From Taeniopygia guttata (taxonomy: Eukaryota; Chordata; Aves; Passeriformes; Estrildidae), in the NCBI RefSeq assembly GCF_048771995.1, contig NC_133024.1:86656501-86720500 (forward strand): a DNA stretch of 64,000 nt, read 5' to 3'. The notes beneath the pieces are model-generated. The model made no database searches and had not been told where the DNA came from. It was given only the letters and a program-made list of their open reading frames with translations. Of this stretch, positions 36,561-50,000 are shown one piece after another; position 1 is the stretch's first letter, and each line of letters starts with the position of its first letter. The position numbers were made by a program, and so were the translations under genes.

Positions 36561-39500
36561 TGTGGCTCTCAGAGTTGTCCCTTGGGGTCCTGGTGTCAGG
36601 TGCTGGTTCCTTCTCTCTGCTCTGTGTCAGACTGTGATCTGCACCCAGGGTTCAGGAGGCCATGACTAACACCAAAAATGTAAGGTCTTCTTCTGAACTA
36701 AACTCTTGTGGAGTCTGGACTTCAGTTAGTTTTTCTTTGGCCATCTTTGACATCTTTTGCCTTCTAAGCTAGGATCCCAAAGATCTAAATAGTAGTTCTC
36801 TGCTGCTGGAAAACAGGCTAGCATCAGGGTTTCTGTGAATGTTTCCTGCTGATCACTCACTGTCATCCCCACCAGTGTTTTTTCAGTGCACTGAAACACA
36901 CAGCAGCCTATTGCAGAGATTCTTTCTTGGCTTCAGTCGTTCACACAGGCAGAGAGCTATGATTTATATGTCCAGAGGATATATGGGAAACACTTTAAAA
37001 ATAGAAACGTTCTTGTTTTATAAGCTTCCAGAATCCCCTTTCAGAGAGAAACATGTTTTCCAGACTGTGCATCATGTTTGGAGGAAGATTTTTTCAACTG
37101 CATTTTTCATTTGGGATGAAGAGAGATGCACTGGTGCTTTATAATGACACTAAAAATCATTAAAGAAAAAAACAAAATCAAATCAACATAGGCGTAATTT
37201 ATGAATGATTGATAGTCAACTGAGGCCAGTGTATGAGCAAACCTTGCTTTCTCCTCTGTCTCTGCTTGCTACAATAAGTGTTTGACAGCATCTGCCATTT
37301 GTCTGGGTCAAAGTGAAATGTCCATTTTGTTTTGAGGAGGAATCAAGAATTTTTACAGTGCATCTCAGTTAAAATTTTGTTCTTAGGTTGCAAAGAAATC
37401 TTTACTGCCGCACTGTAAATGAGGTGTAAGTCCACTGAAATAAAAGACTGGTTTAAGCAGAGACCAGAAAACACTACTACATGTTTCTTTTAAAAGGAAA
37501 GAAAATAAAAAATCAACTAATAAAGCAAAAAAACAAAACAAAAAAACAAAAACCTGGGGAAGACAGTGAAAGATAGATGAATGATCTGGTAGTTATATCT
37601 ACACCAAGCACCACTCATTCATTAATCCATTCTTGCTTTGCCAACATTGTTGAGCAGGTAGAAACCAAACTCTTCCAACCTTCTCTGTCCTTTGCTGCTT
37701 CTCACTTTCTTTCCTGTTTGGAAATCAAACACTTAGCTCTCTCTCTGCTATGGACATTTGAAAGGCTTCTGTTGTGTTCTCTTCCTAGAGTTAGCTTCCA
37801 GTTCAAATGGCAGTGGACAGGCAAGATAGGAAAGTTTAATGGTTAATTTGTAGAACAGAATTATTAATTTTAGAAAATAGAAGACCATGAATCCTGTGTA
37901 CTGGGGATGTCACTTGCGACGACAAGGAAGGCATCCAGATACTCATGAGAACTGATGGACATGTGAAGGACGTAGCCCTGTGCTGCTTATGTACCACTGG
38001 CACTGGAATAATTACCCTGCACACAGATCTCAGATGTCAGGAAGGCAAAATGTCTGACTGCAACAGTCTGTGGTCTGACATAGAACAAAACACAACAAAG
38101 CTAGGCGGGAAAAGAGCAAGAATTAGGAGAGCAGTAATAAGATCACACAATAAGTAGCTGCCTACATGCACAATTAGATGGTTCCAAGCCATTTTAAAGA
38201 GGAGTTGTGTGAATAATTGATTTTTCAGTTCACTGGTCAAACTGAAGAAAAAAAAAACATTCATTTTGGATTGACCTGAAGCATAAAATTTTATTGGCTT
38301 TCTCGGAAAAATTAAAAAAAAAAAGGTTAGGGAAAATGATTTGGGGTTGAAGTCAAAGTTAATGATTCATTTATTTGGAGGAATTGAAATGCTCATTAAG
38401 TGCATCTTAAATTTAGAGAAGTTTAGAAATAATTTTTGGGAAAAAAAAGGTTTTGAAAATATGTGAAAAATATTGTGAAAATATGGAAATAATTTATCTT
38501 TTTTTGAAATCTTGGTCCTTTTCAGTCAAAATTATTAGCCAAATCAAGCCAATTTCAGAAACAATTTTAACCAGACTTATTTGCCTATTACCTGACAACA
38601 TTGCTTCCTCTGTCCTTTAACCCTTATTTCACATGACAGTGCATTTGTTGAAAGGCAGGTTGTAAACAAATTCTGAGGGAAATGATGGCTTGATTTTCAA
38701 ATTATGATTTTAAACTTACTTTTGTTGGACATGAACAACATAATTCTAAATCTGTTTCTTTATTATGAAGCTAAGATTGGAGAGAAAATATTCAAACAAA
38801 GGAATAATTTAGTTTTTTATTTTTAAATAATGAATAAATAATGTAAGTAAGGCTTGACAAATGAAGAAAGTTTTAGTTAAGCATTCCATAACACCGACCA
38901 CTAGCACCACCAATCCTGAGGAAAAAAAAAAGAATGAAATCGCCTTTGGTTTCAGAGTATTCAGATAAGCATCACAGGTTTTCCCTGTAGTTCCAAAGTC
39001 ATCATTCCTGAGGCAAGCTGGGGCTTACCCAAGGTGCAGAGGGGTCCTGTGTGGAGCTGAGGGTGGGTGAGATCATTTTCTGGTCACGCTGACTGCCCAG
39101 GTGTCAGCTCCCAAGGCTGGATCTCTCTTTCTCACTTCCTAAGGAAAAGCTGGCATGCCTCCTGTGGGCTGTGCTTTCAAGCTTGCTCTTCTTCCTGCAA
39201 CAGTTCAAAGATCAAAGAAGGAGCAGAGGCTGTTTCCCAGGAGCCAAAAGACACCCATCACACAGACCCTGTGGGAGATGCCTGGCAAAGGAGCAGAATT
39301 TAGTGATCATTTTTTTTTTTTTGTAGCCAGTTTCTTCCAGTCCTTTAATATTCATTACATTGAAAATATTTTCTCTCTTACAAATACCACCTATTTTTTA
39401 TTGGTTCTCTCTTAAGTGTGCTTTATTTCTGCACATAATACTTTATGTATACACTTAAGAGTTCCTGAATTAATTACTTCTTCTTGCATTAGCTGAGTAA

Positions 39501-40289
39501 CTTTGAGCAAGAAAAGGAAAGAAGCTCAAAGGTGATCTAAAATGACCACACTTCTCACATCCACCTCTCAGAATCACTGCCCTGGTATATTTGGTGCCCA
39601 GGGCCTCTGTCTGGGTCAGGGGGTGAGGTCTTTGCTCAAAGGGACTGCACCAACCTATCCTCATGTGGGCTCAGCCGAAGAGCACAGGCAGTTATTTATG
39701 GCTCTGAAGCCTAAGCAGCTCTTGGAAATGAAGACACCGTGATCTAGTTAGGTTACAGAAAATAATGGGCACTATACATGTGCTTTGATACATTTGCTTT
39801 TCTTTTGATTTGTCTGAAAGCCTCTCATTCTCTGTCTTTCTTCTCCCCACTGTCATTTTCATTTTCCCTCTTCCCATTCCCAGTTCAAACCTGACTTAGA
39901 CAGTTTATGAGGGAGAACTAGAATAAACCCCAGAATAGCCATTGATCTTAAGGGGATCGGGTTTCTGCCTGTATCACTCTGTCCTTTGGGTGCTGCTGAT
40001 GCAATTTATTTTATATTAAAGGTTTATTAGGGAAAACCAGTCTTGCATTTTGTTATGTGTTTCTATATTTTTTCCAGAAAAAATGGAAAGAAGCAATCAC
40101 CAAGATGGATTCATAAAACAATTAATAATGATAAAAATAATATCTTCATTTTTATTAATGACCACACTCTGATCTTCCTTTTAAGGCAATAGATCACCCT
40201 ATCATGACTTCTTTGGCTCTTTGTGCAAAAGGGAAAAAAAAAAAAAACAACCAGCTTCTCATGGTGTATAAAGAAATTGAAACCTGTTT
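36561..40289. other. Intergenic sequence, A/T-rich
   Basis: Nothing gene-like is recognised. A-rich runs occur at 37500-37556 and 38310-38470, a T run at 39311-39322 and an A run near 40230. Short open frames look like chance. Confidence 0.65.
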
Positions 40290-40520
40290 ATTTATGACCG
40301 GATAAGAATGAGCTGCCTCATTAATGTGGTATAAAATGGGTATAATTCAGCATTCTGTACAATCCTCCATGACGTGTTGACAGGTGCTGTCATGCACTAT
40401 CACTTTTAGGTTATTGCACTCTAATAGGCTACAATTATAGCTCATTTAATATGATATGACAGTGGGGAAGCACGTGCAAGGTTACAAGCAGTTACACTTA
40501 CCAAACAAGCTGTTGCCAAT
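40290..40520. promoter_or_regulatory. Candidate non-coding regulatory element with a paired TGACAG site
   Basis: At 40378-40392, TGACAG and its reverse complement CTGTCA flank gtg. Each half is the core of MEIS/PREP/TGIF homeodomain sites, and CAGGTG in the centre is an E-box. Sequence on both sides is non-repetitive with ATTA-type motifs (cattaatg, tcatttaat) and a CACGTG E-box at 40471-40476. The regulatory role is inferred from motif grouping only. Confidence 0.35.
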
Positions 40521-41033
40521 GAATACAGCTACAGGTAAATATTGCAGGGGGCAAATGCCTTTTCCACTGCCACAGAGCCCAAATGTCTGTGGCTACAGGT
40601 CTTATGAATATAGTTCTTGCAATGAAACATTTGTGCCTCACTTTTCCTCTTATTTTCCCCACAAATGCCAATATTACTGCTTTCAGTTGTGCCTCCTAAT
40701 GTTGCTCCAACAGTCGAAACCACAGCAGGGGGTGGAGTAGACTTGAAGAAAAGCCGAAGCTGTAAGTAGCACAAGATTTATAACAGTTGGCAGCCCAACA
40801 TCTCATCTTGTACAAACAACTCGGTTTCCTTTTGGCGGCCTGCTGTGCCACTAACAAGGCAGGCTACAAAATTCACCCACTGGGTGATGGGGAAAGGCAG
40901 CACAAAGCACACACCAGCATAATTTTCATATGGTAGGAGAGCAGCAAAAAAGTTGGGCCCTGTGCATTGATTTCAATCATTAGAGGGGGAAACTGCAGAA
41001 CTGGATAGAAATATTTTAAACTGGTTAAAAACA

Positions 41034-41092
41034 AAAGTCCCCTCAGGGGACTTTAAGATTTTTAAACATTTCCAACCCTGCATTGCAGGGTT
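41034..41092. promoter_or_regulatory. Two adjacent palindromes, one with a TFAP2-like core
   Basis: At 41034-41054 the arms aaagtcccct and aggggacttt flank one C; the centre CCCTCAGGG fits the TFAP2 consensus. At 41074-41092 the arms aaccctgca and tgcagggtt flank one T. Two near-perfect dyads within 60 bp is unusual for this window. Function is unknown. Confidence 0.4.
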
Positions 41093-43228
41093 TCAACAGG
41101 GCAAGTTTTGCACTGTGGCCATGTAGGTGGTATTATCAGCCAAAAAGACATTGCCAGTATGTCTTTTTGTCTTAGCCATGCATTGAAGTGAGTGATTTTG
41201 CTACTTTCTTGCCTAAAATGTGTTTCAGTTATTGTTTTAAATGCTGAGGTCATAGCTATTCTTGCACACTGAGCAACTGTATGATATATTCCTTCTGGGA
41301 ATTCAAGGGTTTAGATATAAAAACTTAGACACTGACTCTGTGCAATATTTTGCACAGAAAACCAGCTTCCTGGCCCATGGGTGCGTCGACAGACAGCTGG
41401 GTCACGCCATCTGGGCCAGGATGGATGCAGCCTCTCGTTTCACGCACCCGCAGAGCCGGAGTAACACTCCTCAGCCGGTCTGTAAGGAAACATCTCCTTT
41501 GCATTACAAAGAATGTGCTTGTTCGCTGAAACTCTTTCCCCATCAGCAGCAGTCATATGCTTGGCATAGCTCCTGGAAGAGCACACAGGCAGCCTCCTCT
41601 GCTCCTCTTCTGCAGCAGGGAAGGCTCAGCCTGGTGAGCTGTTGCCTTCCTCCCTCCCTTCTTGAGCAGCCTCGTGTCTCCTTCAGAATTCATTTTTCCC
41701 TGCCATTCCTTACACATTTCCAAATCTCCAGCTCCCACCATGTTCTCTGTGTGTCTGCTTTGGCTCCTGCCGTGGGCTCGGTGAAGGAGAAGGGAGGTCA
41801 GTCTCAGGTCAGGTCCATGATGAAGCAACAGCTTCTCCGCCAGCGGTAAATGATTCCCAACCAGCCCGGTGTGCTTGAGAAAGTGGGCTTTTCTGACCAC
41901 AGCTACTTTTCAGGGGCAATGTCTATGCACATTTCAGCTTGATCATCCCAGCTGGTTGCTATGTCCTGCAGACTTGCCCAAAGGATGCAGATTGCAGCCA
42001 TTGTCTCATACAAACCCTGTTAAACTAACCGTGCCCTTTGGCTCTTCAGGAGATTGAACTCCTAAAGAAAACATCACAAATAAATCCCTTTCCAAAATTG
42101 GTGGCATGCTATTTTGCATTTTTTCATGCTATTTTCTGCCTCCAACCCAAGGGAAATATTGAATTAATTCAGTGTACTGGGGTGCTGGAGAGAAAATGCA
42201 AGAAGTGCTGATATAATCATGCAACACTTGCCATTTAATATTACTGCCAATTTGATGCAGGATTCTGAAAAATTCCTGTTATTTTTTGGCGAAGAACTTC
42301 TTCAGCAGACCAGTGACACAAATTCTATGGTTCTCTCTGACAATCTCCTGTTTAATGTCACTGTTGTTTTCAAATTTTCCTACAATAAAATGTAAGTTGT
42401 GACTATTAAGATAATATTAAGATAAACCAAAGAGTATCTAAATATTTCTATTATATTCATTATTAATGTATGCTTTTAAAATAAAGTTTATTTTGTGTAA
42501 AAGCAATCAGGCCTTTTGTTTGTGACCAATCTCAAATCTGATAGCATTTTTTTCAGTTATAAAACTACTAAAATATCAAAGCTTGCATTAGTATGCCAGT
42601 AATGTCACATGGCTAAGGTCTACTAAGAAAGTGTGAGTGCTAACTTTGTCTTGACAAAGAAAACTCTGCAGGATAGAAGCTACAAGTAGTAGCATCTGTT
42701 ATACTCCAAATAATATTGCTACAAAAAGAAAAAAAAAAAATCCCCAAACCAAAAAGAAAACAGACTGGGTCTGAAGGGGCACAAAGCAGAAACCTTCACT
42801 CCTAAATTTTCTATTATTTTTCTTGTTTGGCATGAAAAGTTGTCTCAGTAAATTGAGGCACAGTAGGACCCAAAACTTCTGTCTCTGATCAGTGTTTGGA
42901 TGGCAGGAACCGTATTATTGTTTTTGATGTGGTTTTTTTGTCTATATTTGAATGAACATTTTTTTTTTTTTCCCACTAAGTGGGAAGGTTAGGAAAGGGA
43001 CTAAGGGTTAATGCTGCTTGAAATAAAAATCCAAGTGAATTTCTACAATTATTTACTGAGGTCTCCTGAGGGTTGCCACAGATGGCATGTGATCTTCCTG
43101 CCTTGGATGGCACCCAGCACCTGTGGATGAGGCTGAGGGGTGAAAGGAGCAGTGCCAGGAAGAGCATTGGACATGGAGATTTTCTGCAAACTGGTTGTAA
43201 AACAGCACCGGTAGCAGAGTCCCTGTTA
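41093..43228. other. Intergenic sequence with a GC-richer stretch and a long chance ORF
   Basis: The stretch 41380-41850 is relatively GC-rich. A 195-codon open frame on the + strand at 41262-41849 overlaps it. The translated sequence is rich in Ser, Gln, His and Pro with no domain I recognise, and there are open frames on the opposite strand as well, so coding is doubtful. An A-rich run lies at 42727-42740 and a T run at 42959-42971. Confidence 0.55.
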
Positions 43229-43230
43229 CA

Positions 43231-43278
43231 AACTCTGGTGATTATATAACTTCTTTTGAACTCCGGTGATTATATAAC
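43231..43278 (+). repeat. 28-bp tandem duplication
   Basis: aactctggtgattatataac at 43231-43250 recurs as aactccggtgattatataac at 43259-43278, with one base difference. It is a small local duplication without obvious function. Confidence 0.9.
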
Positions 43279-43812
43279 ATCATGCTTGTAATGAGCACCC
43301 TTCTTCCCCTTTCTCACCATTACTTTCATAGTCCTGGGAAAGCAATTTATTTAGTGCCCTTTGCTATGTACAGAAATTCAGTTGTGGCTATGTGATTTTA
43401 GTCAAGTTTTCAGGAGTGAAACAATGTGTTTCACCCTGCTACTGTAGAGTAGATTTCTAACACATTTCATAACTTTCATTATGAAAGAAAATGTCAAGTA
43501 GAGAATTCAAAGTCCTCTTTTTAGTGTCTGTCTTTATGAACTGCTCACAGTGGATAATGCCATAACCTGTACTGGTATAATGGAGCATTATCAAAGGCAG
43601 ACATTATCAAATCAACAGGGAGGTAGAGACCTGAAAGGCTTTTTGTTTTGTTTTTAGTTTTGATGGAGGATGATCAGCTCCTTGCAAGTACCTCTTGGTT
43701 TTAGGCTTTGTAGTCAATGTGATAAAACCATGATGAAGTGGTGAGCATTATCTTTTCCTTCTTTGTTCCTGAGAGCTATGACCTGTAGTTTTTGTATGAA
43801 TAAAATATCTGC

Positions 43813-43944
43813 TTCTTCCTTCCTTCCTTCCTTCCTTCCTTCCTTCCTTCCTTCCTTCCTTCCTTCCTTCCTTCCTTCCTGCCTTCCTGCCTTCCTGCCT
43901 TCCTGCCTTCCTGCCTTCCTGCCTTCCTGCCTTCCTGCCTTCCT
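43813..43944 (+). repeat. Compound microsatellite: (TTCC)n then (TGCCTTCC)n
   Basis: About sixteen perfect TTCC units (to about 43880) pass directly into about eight units of the octamer TGCCTTCC (to about 43944). Minus-strand frames encoding Glu-Gly-Arg-Lys repeats, and their plus-strand mirrors, are artefacts of the array. Confidence 0.95.
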
Positions 43945-44061
43945 CCATCCCTTCACTTTTCCCTACTTCTCCTTCCCTATCACCTTCATCTTTCCCTCCT
44001 CTTCCCTTCTTCCCTCTGTCTCTTCCTCTCCTCCCTGTCCCTTTCTCTTTCCTCTATTTTC
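43945..44061 (+). repeat. Polypyrimidine tract continuing the TTCC array
   Basis: Almost pure C/T sequence (ccctatcacc, tttccctcctcttcccttct, ctcttcctctcctccctgtc) extends the array to a pyrimidine-rich tract of about 250 bp. Such tracts can form triplex (H-) DNA when mirror-symmetric. Confidence 0.85.
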
Positions 44062-47000
44062 AAGATAAATCCCATCCTTGCAAATTTATACCTGACAGGG
44101 ATGACAACTAGAATATTTGCTGGAAAAACAATAACACAGAGCAAGACTCAATGATTCTATTTCTCATATATATTTCTTTATAGGTTACGTTCTGCAGTAT
44201 TTGGTGCATGTGTCAGTGGAGATAAAAAGATACTTTACAGGGAAACTGCAATCTATTTCCAATGTCATTGCTATAGCACAAAATGGAATACTATGAATGA
44301 CAGTCACTCAGGTTTCCATAAATGTGACTCCTCTATAAGCAAAATTCTGAAGTGATTTTTATTTCTAATGTCACCCTTGGAGGCTTTGCAATGTCATTCT
44401 CATTTTTGTCAGAATAATTATATTTAATTTTGGGGTTTGGTCTATCAGAGGTCTAAAAATTTATTTTATAAGCTAATACTACTCATTTGTCAAAACCAGA
44501 CAAGAAGCAATCATTTTCCTATTTCCCTTCTATACTGTATGGACATTCTTTAATGGTTAAAATATTATCAGGAGGGAGGAAGAGGGAAAATGTCTTTTAT
44601 GAGTCCTTTCCAGTGAGCTCAACAGTCTTTTTTTGCCTGGTGTGGAAGACCAGTTGTACCCTGTGTTGCATGAAGACCTGAATACCTGCCAGTCAAAAAG
44701 GAATAGGTCATTCAGTGAGGGCTCTGTAGTCTTGGAAGTCTAAAGTGTGTGTATGTGGGAAGTTAGATTTAGAGATTTTTCTTTAGCAGCACGTTATTTA
44801 GGGTTTCAAAATGAGATGAGTGAAGTAAAATCAACCATCCAAGTCCATTTCAGGCTTTCTTTTTATTATTTTTTTCCTCTTTGGACATAAAACACTTCAA
44901 ATAAAAGTTCTATTAATAAAGCTCTAACCACAGATTAAATATTTCTGCTGACATTATTTGACTGATAATAATCAATTTCAAAGTTCAAATTTTAATAAGG
45001 TATTACAAAGCATAGGAAGAAACAAGCTAATCAAGCCAAGTTTCATATTTCCCCTCTTTGTATAAAATGATAAGTGAATTTAAAGCTATGCTTTGTCTCT
45101 TTAATATCTGCTAAATATGGATGAATTACTGAATATATATTTATTCTTAGCCTCATTTGAAGGCAAATATTTACAAGGCTTTTCTATTGTAATCTGATTT
45201 TAATATCTCAACTGAAAATGATTCATAACATGTGGCTTCAAATACCCTGTAGTTAAAGAGGCCAGAAATTAATTAGCTGATTCTAGCAAGGGTTTCTTGG
45301 AACTGACCTTGAAAGAAATAAAAAAGCAGTACTGTTTATCAGATCATTGTACATTGTTGTCGCTTGTGCAAAGAATTTCAGAAGTAAATAAGAGAGAGTG
45401 GCCATAACTTGTGTCTGGTCCTTGGTACTGATGTGTATCCTTTGGTTTTCTGTAGTTCCTGTAGCAGGGCTTCAAGGGCCAAGTATCTTCTGTCCTTTTG
45501 GAATGGAAATTGTTCAGACAGGCATGGGCATGTGAAGTGTGTTAGAGACTGTTATGCAAGCACCTCCCTTTAATCCCTTGTCCAGATTAAGATGCAGTGA
45601 GTGCGGAAATATTTGCAGGTCCTTTTTTTTTCTGCATCTTATAAATATACTCAGGAAGCCATCTGGGAACAGAAATACTGCCTAAGTACCGCTGACCTGA
45701 AATGCAAGTGTCTTTGTGAAGTCAGTTTCTCTCTTTCCTTTGAAAGACAATCTTGCTGATGCTGACTGCTAAAAATAAGGATGCGAAATCTTTTCCAGCA
45801 TCTGGAGTTTTCTGTGCTTTAATCCATTCATTTCCTTATGTATTGTTATATAGGTATTTCTGTGCACACTCTGATTAATGTACAAATATATATTTTACTC
45901 AGTAGGATTAGAGTCAAGTGGGCCTGATTCTCTACTTCCTTGTAACTTGCATCGTTAGCTATAAGTATAGGTACAACCCTTTTAAGAGCTGTCATTTTAT
46001 AAGGAGCTTTAGGGAATTAGATTAACTCTTGCTTTGCCATTTAGAAATAGTCCATATATTGTGGGCTGAAAACAAATCTTTGCCTTATTTTTTTAAACAG
46101 CCTTTCTAGAAACCTGAACAGTGAGCTATCTTCTATTCCATTGAAGCAACTGTTTCCAAAGGATATTGTGAGGTCCAGGACTTCCCTTGGATAACAGCAT
46201 TCTTGTAATTGTGTAGAGATGTATGTGTGGTGGTATTAGATAGGTATTTACAACATATAATTGTTAACCACAAAGGTGCAAATAAGGTGTTTACCAGTTC
46301 TTGCACAAACCACCTCAGACACCTCCAACTCCTGCCATGAGTGATTCGTGGTGTATTTGGGGAGGTCTCAGGGTATGTTGACTGTCTTTATCTTTTGTGG
46401 TGTGTTTCTTTTGGACAGTTGTTCATTCAGTTTTGCATTAAATCACAAATTTTCTTTGCTTGTGTCCATTCTCCTCCCCTCCCCATAATGTGAAACTGGA
46501 CATTATGGTATATATGCTGTCCTTGGTTGCTACAGCCAAATTATCTCAATGAAGTTGTGTCAATGGCAAGCACTGCGACAGTAAGTGCTCTCATATAATC
46601 CTGTATTAGAGTTTAAATATATATAATCTGCATGCTTCTGATACTCCCATTTGCATATTAGGTTGGCAGTAATCATCCTTGAAAGTGTCAAACAGTAAAA
46701 AATATTTGACATAATTTCTCCAGCAGCAATGAGCCTTGGTTTGTCATGGGAACTATCTTCATGATCATTCTGAGTATGGCAGGAAGCTGGTACCAGGGTA
46801 CTGTTTCAGCTACAATTTAAAGAGTGTGAACCAGCTCAGGAAGCCTTTCAGGATTTCAGTTTTCCACAGAAAGGAAACCAGAACAAGGTTTGTGTATTTA
46901 ACCAAAAAAGGATGTAGCTTTAGCTCCAGTGTTTGGGTTTTCTCAGCAGCTCAGCATCTGCTGTGGTCTTGATAACATTAATTTCAATAGAGCTTGTGGA

Positions 47001-50000
47001 ATTTACTGAATATTAAAGCATGATAATCATGTATGTAAATACACACTCTGTGGGGTTTTATCTTTCCACATGGGTGTGTCGGTGTGTCTCCAGGAGCCCT
47101 GAAGGCCCCATCTGCAGGTTGGCAAGAGGGTGTGCTGAGGTTCAATGATGCTGATGAAGCTCAGGTGATATGCCCACTCCTGTTATCTGCCCCAGTGTGT
47201 CATTCATCTTAGTTTGTTCATGAGTAACCTTTCTAACAAAACATAAACATTGAGACGTACATGCAGGACTTTGCCAGTCTGATGTTGTCCATTATTGTTG
47301 CAGTATTACACCCTGAATTAATGTCTTACAGAAGGTCTTATGGCAGTAATGGGAAAAGTCAAAACCTTGCTGCTGCCCCTGATTTATTGAAGAGTTTGTA
47401 TTTCAAGGAACATGAGGGATTTAACCCCACACATAGCACTTTGGATCAAGTTGCATCTAACAGGAGTAGTTGCATTTTTATCAATGAATGGGTTCACTTT
47501 AAATACCTTTTCCTCTTTCCACAAGGCTAGCTTTTTCTTGGTATATAATTGGTAACTTTTCGTCTTCTCTCAGAACAGTTTCTGGAAATGCAAAATACAT
47601 TTACATTTTGTTTGAGAATGAAGTTGAGGCCCAGTTTTAGGTAAGCTCACATGCTTAGTTAAAGCTTGTACATTTGCTGTTTAAAAGCTGCTTTCATATA
47701 CAATGTCACATCTTGCATTTTATCTATGTGATGTAGTCTAATAGCTACAGGAAAGACTATTCTGAGCAACCAGCAACTGCTACAGGGCAATATGATTTGG
47801 CAGAGTCTTACTTGTAATTGCTGATCCTGAGCTGAGCTAAGGAAATATGGATTAAAAAAATGCAAAATTATTTGTGTCTTCCATGGTTTTTTTTTGGGTT
47901 TTTTTTTGGTTTTTTTGTAAAAATGTCAGACATTTCTGTGGAAGTCTGGACTCTTGATTTTTCAGTCCAGTTGCTTTAAAAAATAAAAGAAAGGATCATT
48001 TTGAGTGAAACTTTCTGTGTACATACTTTCTGTGGTTTAGGTATGGCCTCCTCATAATAGGAGCCACATCCTACCCATCTCATAGTAGCTCTTTTGCTCT
48101 CATCAATAACACCACTGTGTAAATTTTCACTCTCCATTATCTTGTATAGCAGACTTTTTGAGATCCCCTCTTTAACATACAAGTAGATGACCTAGGCTGG
48201 ACTTGAAATAAAATGCAGGTGATGTGGGAATACCAGAGAGCTTATTGTGACTTTCTGCTCAGTTTGCTACTGCTGTTGGCTCCTTTTTATATAACACCCT
48301 CCTGCCTTCTACCATTACCACCATAATTAAAAAAATTCAACCCAAACAAAAAACAGAAAAAGAAAGTGTTTCATTGCAATGCTTTGAAAATCAAATTTAG
48401 AATACAAGATTGTATCCACTGGATGGTTAAGATGTTTTGACAAAGGTAGCTCCAGGAAAATAGCTAAATACACTACTGAATTAGCAGACCAAACCAAAGC
48501 CCTTACACAAAGTCTGCCAGTTTATGGTTCCTCTGAGTCATCAGGTGTTAGCCACTTGTGCTACAGAGTTTACAGCACAGCATATACACTTCATGGCCTG
48601 TTATAGCCATAATCCATGTTTTAATGCTTTATGTCAGGCATCCCTGCTGCCCTCTAACCATTCTTTAATAATAAGACAAAAGTGATATTTTAGGGTAACA
48701 GTTAATAAATAATGTGACTCATCCAATCACACCTTTCACTAAAATATTATTATCTTTTGACAGGTTCATTACTGTAGAGACATCAGGGACTGATGAAACA
48801 TTGTCTAATTCTACCACTAGTACATTTTCTGTAGTTGTCTTTCTTTTAATTTAATTCTCCTACTCTGAAAGCATACTGTCCATTGCAATTATTGAATGAG
48901 CATTTAATCTAGCATAACTAAGGCATTTTAATCTTTTCTTATGGAAAAACGATTAAATGGTCATAACATTGTTATGATGTGCACTCATCTACTCCTGACT
49001 TTGAGAATCAAAGTTTTCTCCTTTCTGATAACCAAACCTCAAGTAATATTTTAGCTTTAGTGAAGTATGCTGGCTGCCTGAGCAACAAGAGGACTGTTAT
49101 TTTTTTCCATAATACTTCAGAGTCAAAAAAACAATTTGTGGTTATCAGCCACTTTTGGTAAGATTTTTTTCTGGGCAAATTCTGCATATGTTGGTGCCCT
49201 TTGCAAAGTACTATTTAAAAAAAATTACTATTTCTTAAATTGGAGGTAAATGAATAGTACAAAGGCAAAAAACCAATAGATTGAAACAAAGCAAGAAGAA
49301 AAAGAGTATGCTAAAACCACTTCCTGCATACACATATGATCATGTGCTAAGAAAAAAACATTTATTGCAGTCTAAGTGTCCTTTTTTCCTGACATACATA
49401 TACAAATTTAATGGGAAGTGGATTTCAAGTACACAAATATACATGCAGTAAATAAAAAGCTTTTTTCCAATTTTTTTCTGTAAGATCTGGTTGGAAGCAC
49501 AGTTCATCCCCATCAAAAAGAAGATTGAATAAGAAACCCAAATTAACCATCCTAGAACAAAACAGCAGTTCTCAATCTCTTATCTTACTGAGATATGGCT
49601 GCTATCTGTCCAGGACAGGAATTTCTTTTGACATCATGGAAAAGGCCAGTAAGTTCATTGCTCTTTCAGAACATGCTGCAATCTCTGGATTCCCCTGGAG
49701 AGAGTATATCGGATATCCACAGAGTTCTGCTTCAAATCAATTCACAGACTTGAATAGAGATTTTAATAATGGGTAGAATTGTGAAAAAGAAAACTAAATT
49801 TAACAGTGATTTATTGCTCTCTCCAGTCTCTAAGAAATATGGTTTTTAGCGGCCCACTATTTTGCTCTTAAATAACTAAATCTGTAATGTTATAATAAAG
49901 GGGGATATTTAGTACCTAGCCTTCTACCCACATAATAAAAAAACCCCTAGGAACTGAGTCACTGTCTTTGCACAGAACCATAAGTAAAGTCATACTTCTA

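Noticed and set aside
41262..41849. 195-codon plus-strand ORF
   Set aside because: No recognisable domain, random-looking composition, and overlapping ORFs on the other strand in a GC-richer patch where stops are rarer.
43714..44068. Glu/Gly/Arg/Lys-repeat and Ser/Phe/Leu/Pro-repeat ORFs
   Set aside because: Direct translation of the TTCC and TGCCTTCC arrays in both directions.
32703..46656. Octamer-type POU sites (atttgcat / atgcaaat) at 32703, 33256 and 46649, and one at 13545 in TMEM182 intron 3
   Set aside because: Tempting given a possible POU3F3 neighbourhood, but four 8-mers in 64 kb of AT-rich DNA is close to chance.
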